DNA of 64,000 nucleotides, from NCBI RefSeq assembly GCF_900156825.1, contig NZ_FTOV01000001.1, positions 434,001-498,000 of the forward strand. The letters are read 5' to 3'. Below the pieces are notes generated by a model, which saw nothing but the letters and a program-made list of their open reading frames with translations, was not told the DNA's origin and did no database searches. Position 1 is the first letter of the stretch; each line of letters starts with the position of its first letter. The stretch comes from Chryseobacterium gambrini. Lineage in GTDB: Bacteria > Bacteroidota > Bacteroidia > Flavobacteriales > Weeksellaceae. Position numbers and translations under genes: made by a program. Positions 52,453 through 59,964 of this stretch are shown piece by piece.

Positions 52453-53241
52453 ATGAGAAAATTATTATTGATTGGCTTATTCAGTATCGTTTCTTTCAAT
52501 GCGTATGCGCAGGAAGACAATACGGAATACGAAATGAGAATCGGGGAAAAGCCGGGATACATTATTGATAAAAGCGGGAAAAAGATCGAAGGTATTGTAA
52601 GACTTGCCGGAGACGAAATGAATCCGTGGACAAATCAGAAAAAAGTGAAATTCATTGCAACTTCGGACGTTGACAATTCAAAGAAAAAGCAAAAATTCAA
52701 AACGTATGATGTTGATGATCTTAAAGGTTATATGGCGATCGACAACAATACGGAAAGAGTTTTTGAGACGATAAAATACACCAATACAAAAGAAGCGTAC
52801 AACACCCAGAACGGAGGTTTAAGTGGTGGTTTAAAAGCTTTCAACAACCTTACAAAAAGCAATCAGTTTGCAGAAGTTGTTGCAGACGGAAAAATTAAAG
52901 TGTATAAGGTATACGGTTTCCCGACTACTTTCTCAGCAGGCGGACAAATCGCTGTTGCAGACGAGGAAAACAAAAGAATGAGAGAAAATCCGGCGTATGT
53001 TTATTCCAAAAAAGGCGGAAAACCGGAAGAGCTTAATGTTGCAAAAGCAAAGATCATTACTGCAGACTGCCCTGTTGTAAAAGCTAAAGTAACAAAAGGA
53101 GAATACGGTTCTTTGAAAAATGATACCAAAAAGAGATCGGGTTTAGGAAAATTCATCCGAAATGAAATCGATAATGCGATGGCAGATAATCTTTCTATCG
53201 TGAATGAAGTGATCTACGATTATAACGAAAATTGTAAATAA
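52453..53241 (+). CDS. Exported hypothetical protein
   Basis: This 262-residue protein has a clear signal peptide (MRKLLLIGLFSIVSFNAYAQ). The mature part is basic and beta-rich, with IDKSGKKIEGIVRLAGDEMNPWTNQKKVKFI near the N terminus and a Gly-rich NTQNGGLSGGLKAFNNL segment near residue 118. It ends with NEVIYDYNENCK. It does not have a T9SS tail or membrane helices, so a periplasmic or outer-membrane-associated location is likely. I do not recognise a family. Confidence 0.8.
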   Translation: MRKLLLIGLFSIVSFNAYAQEDNTEYEMRIGEKPGYIIDKSGKKIEGIVRLAGDEMNPWTNQKKVKFIATSDVDNSKKKQKFKTYDVDDLKGYMAIDNNTERVFETIKYTNTKEAYNTQNGGLSGGLKAFNNLTKSNQFAEVVADGKIKVYKVYGFPTTFSAGGQIAVADEENKRMRENPAYVYSKKGGKPEELNVAKAKIITADCPVVKAKVTKGEYGSLKNDTKKRSGLGKFIRNEIDNAMADNLSIVNEVIYDYNENCK

Positions 53242-53263
53242 TCAATTTAAAATATTTTTTACG

Positions 53264-53292
53264 GCAGTTTCAGTTTGGAGCTGCTTTTTTAT
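53264..53292 (+). terminator. Terminator after the exported protein gene
   Basis: GCAGTTTC pairs with GGAGCTGC (two wobbles) around AGTTT and is followed by TTTTTT. Confidence 0.65.
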
Positions 53293-53309
53293 TTTAGTTT
53301 TTTATTAAT

Positions 53310-53480
53310 GGAAATATTCTTGTCAAAGTACAAAAAAGCAAGATTTTTATTAATCTCAAATCTTTAAGGCGCAAGAAAATTAAAGATTTTCAATAAGGAT
53401 GATGCTTAATTTTATTTTAGATAAAATCTTAGCGCTTTAAAACAGGACAGTATTTAATGAATATTTTCCACCTTTGCGAT
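53310..53480. repeat. Decayed repeat-like sequence between two exported-protein genes
   Basis: The gap holds no gene. It contains GGCGCAAGAAAATTAAAG and, inverted, AAAATCTTAGCGCTTT. Its reverse complement has CGCAAAGG and GCGCTAAGATTTTATC, which resemble the left part of family B (CGCAAAGGATCGCTAAGATT). It may be a relic of that family, but the match is partial. Confidence 0.3.
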
Positions 53481-53551
53481 GGTTACAGTGATTAAGTCTA
53501 AATAAGTTTTGCGCATGTTTTTTGCAGTACGATTTATCTAAATCATCTTTT

Positions 53552-54190
53552 ATGAAAATACTTCTTTTCAGTTTAGGTTTTCTTGCTGTGGTTTCCTGTA
53601 AAAAAGAAAATGCCAAAAACTTTCAAAATAATTCAATGACTGATAATGTAACGATAAATAAATCTTCGGAAAAACCAAATGATTCAATTCAATCTATTGA
53701 AGATATTAAAAAAGAATATGCAATTGTAAACAAGCTTTTGTCTGCGAAACAAATGGACTCAACGAAATTCACGTATAACTGCAACGAAAAAGAAGGTGAA
53801 GTTGTTTTGTATTATGAGAACAAAGCTCTCAGAATGGTTAAAGATTCTTATGCAGAACACAGTCATTTTTCTTCATCCACAAAATATTATGTAAAAAACA
53901 ACAGCGTATTTTTCATTTTTAAAGAAGAAACGGTATGGAATTTTGATGAAGGCGGAACGCCCGAAAAACCCGAAACTAAAGATGATATCAATGAAAAAAG
54001 AATCTATGTTTTAAATGATAAAGCCATTCAGTGCCTCGAAAAAAATTACACGATTCGCTCAAAAGGAAATAATAAAAATCCAGATTTAGTTCCCAATAAA
54101 GAAACAAAATGCAACATTTCCGATCTCATAAAAAACTATAATTTAATCCTTAAAAATAAAGACAAAAAAGGAGAAATCAATTGTCTGTAA
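53552..54190 (+). CDS. Predicted lipoprotein
   Basis: This 212-residue protein starts at the ATG at 53552, giving the lipoprotein signal MKILLFSLGFLAVVSCKKEN with lipobox VVSC (C16). The longer open frame adds ten residues that spoil the signal. The mature part is hydrophilic, with NCNEKEGEVVLYYENKALRM and VKNNSVFFIFKEETVWNFDEGG, suggesting a beta-sheet domain. I know no function. It is convergent with frr, and a terminator lies between them. Confidence 0.75.
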   Translation: MKILLFSLGFLAVVSCKKENAKNFQNNSMTDNVTINKSSEKPNDSIQSIEDIKKEYAIVNKLLSAKQMDSTKFTYNCNEKEGEVVLYYENKALRMVKDSYAEHSHFSSSTKYYVKNNSVFFIFKEETVWNFDEGGTPEKPETKDDINEKRIYVLNDKAIQCLEKNYTIRSKGNNKNPDLVPNKETKCNISDLIKNYNLILKNKDKKGEINCL

Positions 54191-54204
54191 TGCATACAAA
54201 AACC

Positions 54205-54233
54205 AAAAGCGGCTTCAAAATGAAACCGCTTTT
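54205..54233. terminator. Bidirectional terminator between the lipoprotein gene and frr
   Basis: AAAGCGG and CCGCTTT pair, and after one mismatch TTCA and TGAA extend the stem. A-rich and T-rich flanks suit both directions. Confidence 0.8.
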
Positions 54234-54254
54234 TATATTTTCAGGAGCCGAAAA

Positions 54255-54809
54255 TTATACTTTCATAATTTCAGCTTCTTTTACTTTAAGATGCTCGTCG
54301 CAAGCTTTTACATATTTGTCGGTAAGCGTCTGAATATCTGCTTCAACACCTTTAATGATGTCTTCAGAAACTCCTTCCAGTCTTTTAAGCTCTTTCAGAC
54401 CGTTCTGTCTTGCGTTTCTTACGACTACTTTCGTATCTTCTGCTTCAGACTTAGCCTGTTTTGCCAGTTCACGTCTTCTTTCCTCCGTTAAAGGCGGTAC
54501 ATTAAGGATAATGTTGATCCCGTTATTAGAAGGTGCAAAACCTAAATTTGAATTGATGATTGCTTTTTCAATATCATTAATGGCTTTTGCGTCCCAAGGT
54601 TGAATAGAAATCGTCATTGCATCGGGAATAGAAACATTGGCAACCTGATTAATTGGAGTTAATGCTCCGTAATATTCCACCATCACATCCTGAACCATTG
54701 TTGTAGACGCACGTCCCGCTCTGATTCTCTGAAATGCATGATCCAGGTGCTTAATAGCTGCTTCCATGTCCTGCTGTACAGACTCTACTATAAGATCTAA
54801 TTCTTCCAT
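54255..54809 (-). CDS. frr: Ribosome recycling factor
   Basis: RRF splits post-termination ribosomes with EF-G. The 184-residue protein starts MEELDLIVESVQQDMEAAIK and has HAFQRIRAGRASTTMVQDV, LTPINQVANVSIPDAMTISIQPWD and NDIEKAIINSNLGFAPSNNG, all diagnostic. The frame is open ten codons upstream, but the ATG at 54809 gives the family N terminus. It follows pyrH by 105 bp, a widely conserved pair. Confidence 0.97.
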   Translation of the reverse strand: MEELDLIVESVQQDMEAAIKHLDHAFQRIRAGRASTTMVQDVMVEYYGALTPINQVANVSIPDAMTISIQPWDAKAINDIEKAIINSNLGFAPSNNGINIILNVPPLTEERRRELAKQAKSEAEDTKVVVRNARQNGLKELKRLEGVSEDIIKGVEADIQTLTDKYVKACDEHLKVKEAEIMKV

Positions 54810-54914
54810 TATTATAATAAAATTTGATAAGTTACACATATGTTAATGATAAGTAATAAATAATTGGTAATGAGTAATCTTTAAAACTTTAAACTCAAAA
54901 CCCTGAACTTACTA

Positions 54915-55745
<831 letters not shown>

Positions 55746-55955
55746 TCAACAAAGCATTTTTCCTTATAAATAATGCCCCTGCATTTTATAATTTGAGTGA
55801 ATACATGGCTGTTTAATTAAATTACAAAACATGAAGATTCAAAATACTAATCTTACGCTAAAAGATTAAGCTCAATAAAAATGGCATAGAACTTAAAATA
55901 AAACCATGATTTTCACAAAACTTAAATATTTAAATATAAATAATATGAGAAATAT

Positions 55956-55985
55956 TTTGAAAAGTACGAAAAAGGATTATTTTTG
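55956..55985 (+). promoter_or_regulatory. Promoter of porQ
   Basis: TTTG (55956-55959), an 18-bp spacer and TATTTTTG (55978-55985) fit the consensus, 18 bp upstream of the TTG start. Confidence 0.65.
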
Positions 55986-56003
55986 CATTACTAATAAACT
56001 GAG

Positions 56004-56996
56004 TTGAAGAAAATTGTCATTTTTTCATTATTTCTGTCAGGAATTGTTTCTTATGCACAAACAGGAACAAACGTTTATCCATTCTTAAATATCCCTGTTT
56101 CAGCGAGACAGGCAGCTTTGGGAGGAGATGCAATTTCTGTGAGAGATCGTGATGTTTCCTTTGCTATTGCAAACCCCTCACTACTGAATAAAGATTCCGA
56201 CAACCAACTGTCTGTAAACGCAACTGCCTATCTTGCAGATTCCAAATACGGAACGATTGCCTATGCAAAAGACTTTGATAACGGTCACATGGCGACCATC
56301 AATGCAAGATACATGAGCTACGGAGATATTCCGCGAACAGACGACAGCGGTTTCGAGAACGGAACTTTCAAAGCCTCGGATGTTGCCATCGGAGCAGGAT
56401 ATGCCTATCAGTTTGAAGAAGACTGGACGATCGGAGGTGGATTGAATTTCATTACTTCGAAAATTGATACCTATACTTCTTCCGCCATTTCAGGAAACGC
56501 AGGAATTACGTACCACAACAAAAAAAATAAGGAAACAGCATCTGTTGTTTTCAGAAATTTCGGATATCAGTTCAATTCCTTCAACGGAACAAGGGAAAAC
56601 CTTCCGTTTCGTGTAGATTTGGGATATACAAGAATTTTAAAAGTAATTCCTTTGGCGGTTACCATTACAGCACACGATTTACAGGAATTTAATATTTCTT
56701 CCCAGTACAATGTAAACGGGCAGGAAGTAAATACAGGCAGAAAGATTGCTGACCATTTTTCTATCGGAGCAGAACTGTTTCCGGAAAAAGGCTTCAACAT
56801 CAGATTGGGGTATAACGTAAAAAGAGGAAATGAATTAGCCGTTGCAGACCAGAGAAATTTCTCAGGACTTTCTGCCGGATTCGGGATTAAAATCTCCAGA
56901 TTCCGTGTAGATTACGCACATGTAAGATATCATAATTCTTCGAATGTCAATCAGATAGGAGTTTCTATTGACCTTACAAGCCATGCAGGATACTAA
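56004..56996 (+). CDS. porQ: Type IX secretion system protein PorQ
   Basis: PorQ is an outer-membrane beta-barrel accessory of the T9SS, needed for attachment or processing of cargo. The 330-residue protein starts at TTG, which gives the signal peptide LKKIVIFSLFLSGIVSYAQ. NIPVSARQAALGGDAISVRDRDVSFAIANPSLL is the PorQ/PorV-type opening, and repeated amphipathic beta strands follow to GVSIDLTSHAGY. It is followed by cmk, a neighbourhood I recall from other Bacteroidota. It ties directly to the T9SS cargo at 9.5-13.3 kb. Confidence 0.88.
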   Translation: MKKIVIFSLFLSGIVSYAQTGTNVYPFLNIPVSARQAALGGDAISVRDRDVSFAIANPSLLNKDSDNQLSVNATAYLADSKYGTIAYAKDFDNGHMATINARYMSYGDIPRTDDSGFENGTFKASDVAIGAGYAYQFEEDWTIGGGLNFITSKIDTYTSSAISGNAGITYHNKKNKETASVVFRNFGYQFNSFNGTRENLPFRVDLGYTRILKVIPLAVTITAHDLQEFNISSQYNVNGQEVNTGRKIADHFSIGAELFPEKGFNIRLGYNVKRGNELAVADQRNFSGLSAGFGIKISRFRVDYAHVRYHNSSNVNQIGVSIDLTSHAGY

Positions 56997-57031
56997 TCGT
57001 TAATAATTTTTCAAAACGAAATAAATATCAG

Positions 57032-57059
57032 AAACCTCAAGAAAATCGCTTGAGGTTTC
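57032..57059 (+). terminator. Terminator between porQ and cmk
   Basis: AAACCTCAAG and CTTGAGGTTT form a perfect 10-bp stem with a 7-nt loop, followed by a T-rich tail. Confidence 0.82.
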
Positions 57060-57093
57060 TTGATTTTTAAGAAAAAATCTTGAAATTTGCAGT

Positions 57094-57768
57094 ATGAAAA
57101 AACCTGTAATAGCTATCGACGGGTACTCGTCTACCGGAAAAAGTTCAATTTCTAAAGTCATTGCTGCAAAGCTGGGACTTATTCATCTGGATACAGGTGC
57201 GCTTTACAGAGGAGTAACATGGTTTGCTCTTCAGAATTGTTTAAATGACAGCGGAACCATTGATCTTGAGAAATTATTTTCTTCGTTTGATCAGATCGGG
57301 CTTGAATTTAAAAATCTTGATGGAGAACTGGTTCTTTTCCTCAATCATATTGATATTTCCAAAGCAATACGTACGAATGAAGTCTCGGAGAATGTAAGTT
57401 TTGTTGCCAAACAGAAAGAAGTAAGAGATTTTCTGCTTCAGTCTCAGCGCAATTTGGCAGAAAAAGGCGGCATTATTATGGACGGACGTGACATCGGGAC
57501 AGTAGTTCTGCCAAATGCGGAATATAAATTTTTTCTTACCGCAAGTATTGATGAAAGAACCAGAAGACGTTATCAGGAACTGATTTCTTTAGGAATTGAA
57601 GCAGATGAACAGCAGGTGAAAGAAAACCTTATAGAACGCGACAGAATAGACAGCGAACGCGAAATCGCCCCGTTAAAACAGGCTGAAGATGCCATTGTTA
57701 TTGATAATACCAACATTTCTAAGAAAGAAACTATTGATGAGATTTTATCTCACATCCAAAAGATTTAA
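57094..57768 (+). CDS. cmk: Cytidylate kinase
   Basis: Cmk phosphorylates CMP and dCMP. The 224-residue protein has the P-loop AIDGYSSTGKSSISKVIA at residues 6-23, HLDTGALYRGVTW near 31, MDGRDIGTVVLPNAEYKFFLTAS near 130, and ERDRIDSEREIAPLKQAEDAIVIDNT near the C terminus. Ser-Ser in the P-loop is normal for Cmk. Confidence 0.97.
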   Translation: MKKPVIAIDGYSSTGKSSISKVIAAKLGLIHLDTGALYRGVTWFALQNCLNDSGTIDLEKLFSSFDQIGLEFKNLDGELVLFLNHIDISKAIRTNEVSENVSFVAKQKEVRDFLLQSQRNLAEKGGIIMDGRDIGTVVLPNAEYKFFLTASIDERTRRRYQELISLGIEADEQQVKENLIERDRIDSEREIAPLKQAEDAIVIDNTNISKKETIDEILSHIQKI

Positions 57769-57863
57769 CATTTTTTAATAGATGTCTTTCTCCTTTGGTA
57801 TGTTAATTGTACACTTCATCATAAGTAAAAAGCTAATATTATTAACTATTAAAAAAAACGAAA

Positions 57864-58208
57864 ATGTCTAAAAAAAACAATACAGCGGGTATTTTGGCAG
57901 GACTTCTTGCAGGTGCTGCAGCAGGTGTTATCTTAGGAATGCTTTATGCTCCTGAAGAAGGTAAAGAAACAAGAAAGAAAATTAAAACAAAAGCGAACGA
58001 TCTTAAAGATCAGGCTAAAAATAAATACGGAGAAGTTTCTGAAAAAGTAAAAGACCAGTATGGTAACATCTCTTCTACTTTTAAAGAAACAGCAAACAGT
58101 GTTGCAAACACCGTAAAAGACGGATATGATAAATACAAAGATCAGATCGTTTCTAAAACTGCAGACGTAGTAAAAAATGTAGAATCTGAACTAAATGATC
58201 TAAAATAA
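57864..58208 (+). CDS. YtxH domain protein
   Basis: This 114-residue protein has a Gly/Ala-rich membrane helix (GILAGLLAGAAAGVILGMLYAP), then the YtxH signature EEGKETRKKIKTKANDLKDQAKNKYGEVSEKVKDQYGNI. The rest is a long amphipathic helix with Lys/Asp heptads, like stress-response apolipoprotein-type proteins. The role is probably envelope stress. It is the first of three co-oriented small genes. Confidence 0.88.
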   Translation: MSKKNNTAGILAGLLAGAAAGVILGMLYAPEEGKETRKKIKTKANDLKDQAKNKYGEVSEKVKDQYGNISSTFKETANSVANTVKDGYDKYKDQIVSKTADVVKNVESELNDLK

Positions 58209-58241
58209 TAATATAGTTTATTTTTTTAGGTAAATTATGAG

Positions 58242-58275
58242 AAGGAACTTTATAAACGAAAGTTCCTTTTTTTGT
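58242..58275 (+). terminator. Terminator after the YtxH gene
   Basis: AAGGAACTTT and AAAGTTCCTT form a perfect 10-bp stem with a 7-nt loop, followed by a run of T. The next start codon is only 18 bp downstream, so partial read-through would be needed unless a promoter lies inside. Confidence 0.82.
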
Positions 58276-58292
58276 AACTTTAAAGAAAAACA

Positions 58293-58601
58293 ATGATTGA
58301 AACTATTAAAGAATACGCTTCGAAAAGGATCGATCTCCTGAAAATTGAAGCTACCGAAAAATCCTCTCTTTCGGCAGGAATGATCACCTATTTCGTGGTT
58401 TTGCTGGTCGCTTTTGGTTTTTTCATCATTCTGTTCAACTTCGGAATTGCCTTTCTTATCGGTAAAGCATTGGGCGACCAGTCTTACGGATTCCTTATTG
58501 TAGCCGCATTCTATCTTTTAACCATGATTCTTATCGTGCTGTTTAAAAAGAAAATCGTAAATTATGTGGCAGATCAGGTAATTAAATTTTTAAATCATTA
58601 A
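58293..58601 (+). CDS. Phage-holin-like (holin superfamily III type) membrane protein
   Basis: This 102-residue protein has two membrane helices (LSAGMITYFVVLLVAFGFFIILFNFGIAFLIG and FLIVAAFYLLTMILIVLF). The N-terminal IKEYASKRIDLLKIEATEKSSL is typical of the putative actinobacterial holin-X/phage-holin 3_6 family. Despite the family name it is usually found with YtxH proteins in non-phage contexts, as here. It is 3 bp from the next gene. Confidence 0.82.
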   Translation: MIETIKEYASKRIDLLKIEATEKSSLSAGMITYFVVLLVAFGFFIILFNFGIAFLIGKALGDQSYGFLIVAAFYLLTMILIVLFKKKIVNYVADQVIKFLNH

Positions 58602-58604
58602 ACT

Positions 58605-59102
58605 ATGAGCAGAAAATATGAAAGCTTAGAGGAACTGAGAAGAAAGAAAAAGCTGCTGAAGCAGGAAATAGACGGTCTGGAAGATCTCCTTACCTTCAAA
58701 AATACCAAGGAAAGCCTAAGTGCTTTTACCAATGGCTTAACAGACCAGTACCTTCAGGAAAAAGTAGATGAAGACGGTGATGAAAAAGTAGTTCTGCGAA
58801 AAGATGTTATTGCCAGACAGATCACCTCTGAAATTAAAGGTGCCCTGATCAATAAAAATACAGCAATGGGAATAGCCAATTCTGCCTTCAAAGGAGATGC
58901 GGCAGATATTATGATAAACCTTGCAGTCACAACATTTGTCGGAAATTATGCCAGAAAAAACTTTAAAAGTTCAAACTGGAAGAATAAATTAATTGGCGCT
59001 GCGATGATCTATCTCGCTCCTGTCGCCTTAAGATATGTAAGAAAGAAACTTGAAACGTATCAGAAAAACAAAAGTGTTTCGAGTATGGAACAGCTTATCT
59101 AA
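58605..59102 (+). CDS. Hypothetical protein of the YtxH/holin-like cluster
   Basis: This 165-residue protein begins MSRKYESLEELRRKKKLLKQ, a charged coiled coil. A region with DGDEKVVLRKDVIARQITSEIKGALINKNTAMGIANS follows, then a possible membrane-associated helix LIGAAMIYLAPVALRYV. I do not recognise a family. It is 3 bp downstream of the holin-like gene and is clearly translated with it. The three may form a membrane-stress module. Confidence 0.8.
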   Translation: MSRKYESLEELRRKKKLLKQEIDGLEDLLTFKNTKESLSAFTNGLTDQYLQEKVDEDGDEKVVLRKDVIARQITSEIKGALINKNTAMGIANSAFKGDAADIMINLAVTTFVGNYARKNFKSSNWKNKLIGAAMIYLAPVALRYVRKKLETYQKNKSVSSMEQLI

Positions 59103-59109
59103 AGTTTGA

Positions 59110-59167
59110 GGGTTTTAGAGTTGGAGTGTTCAAGAGTTAATCTCATTACGCTCCCATTCTAAAACCC
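59110..59167. repeat. Long inverted repeat after the small-gene cluster
   Basis: GGGTTTTAGA (59110-59119) and TCTAAAACCC (59158-59167) are perfect 10-bp inverted arms. GGAG and CTCC nearby could extend the stem around a ~30-nt loop. It lies between convergent genes and may terminate transcription, but there is no strong T run. Confidence 0.5.
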
Positions 59168-59232
59168 TTTAATATTTGATTAAATCTCAAGATCTATCTA
59201 TTGATCTTTTTCACACAAACTCTCCGACTCTC

Positions 59233-59964
59233 TTACTCACTTCCTCCAAACAATTGTCCTAAAATAATCCCTGCTGCCATTGAAACATTAAGACTTTCTG
59301 TAGATTGCGATTTTCCGAATCTTGGGATCATCACACTTTTATGAAGTAGTTTTTCCGTTTCCGGACGCATCCCGTTGCCTTCATTTCCTAAAATTAAATT
59401 CATTTTTTCAGGTCTTTCGAAAGTATAGATATTTTCACCATCCATATCGGTTCCGATGTTGATATTTCCTGTTTCGGATAAATATTCAGTCAGGTTTGTA
59501 TAAACGATATTTACCCTCGTAAAAGATCCCATACTTGCCATAATAACTTTAGGATTATAGAAATCTACGGTATCTTCACTGCAGATAATCTGCTCGATAC
59601 CGAACCAGTCTGCAAGACGGATCATTGTTCCCAGATTTCCGGGATCCTGAATTCCATCCAAAACCAACTGAAGATTTTTATCCTCTTTTTTTTCTTCAGG
59701 ATGAAGATAACAGACCGCCACAGAATCTTTTGGATTTTGCAAAAAACTGATTTTTTTCAACTCATTTTCAGAGATATGAGTTACCGGAGCTTCCATACGG
59801 TCTAATTTTTGCGGATCCGTAGAAAATATTTCTTTAATTTTAAATCTGGAATCAGGAAGTTCACGAATGATTTTATTACCTTCAACCAAAAACAAATTGT
59901 ATTTTTGCCTGAACTTCTTTTTATCTAAAGACTGTAAAATTTTTATTGTATGAGCTGTAAGCAT
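59233..59964 (-). CDS. TrmH/SpoU family RNA methyltransferase
   Basis: This 243-residue SPOUT methyltransferase 2'-O-methylates rRNA or tRNA. An N-terminal substrate-binding domain (FRQKYNLFLVEGNKIIRELPD) precedes the catalytic domain with LVLDGIQDPGNLGTMIRLADWFG, MNLILGNEGNGMRPETE and STESLNVSMAAGIILGQLF, the three SpoU motifs. The start is the ATG at 59964, giving MLTAHTIKILQSLDKKKF. It overlaps the divergent outer-membrane protein gene by 15 bp. Confidence 0.9.
   Translation of the reverse strand: MLTAHTIKILQSLDKKKFRQKYNLFLVEGNKIIRELPDSRFKIKEIFSTDPQKLDRMEAPVTHISENELKKISFLQNPKDSVAVCYLHPEEKKEDKNLQLVLDGIQDPGNLGTMIRLADWFGIEQIICSEDTVDFYNPKVIMASMGSFTRVNIVYTNLTEYLSETGNINIGTDMDGENIYTFERPEKMNLILGNEGNGMRPETEKLLHKSVMIPRFGKSQSTESLNVSMAAGIILGQLFGGSE
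59900..59907 (+). promoter_or_regulatory. Candidate -7 element of the BamA/TamA-like gene
   Basis: TATTTTTG matches TAnnTTTG and lies inside the methyltransferase gene, 43 bp upstream of the ATG at 59950. Confidence 0.4.

Noticed and set aside
58293..58601. Prophage or lysis cassette suggested by the holin-like protein
   Set aside because: No endolysin, capsid, tail or integrase genes are nearby. This family is common on chromosomes next to YtxH genes.
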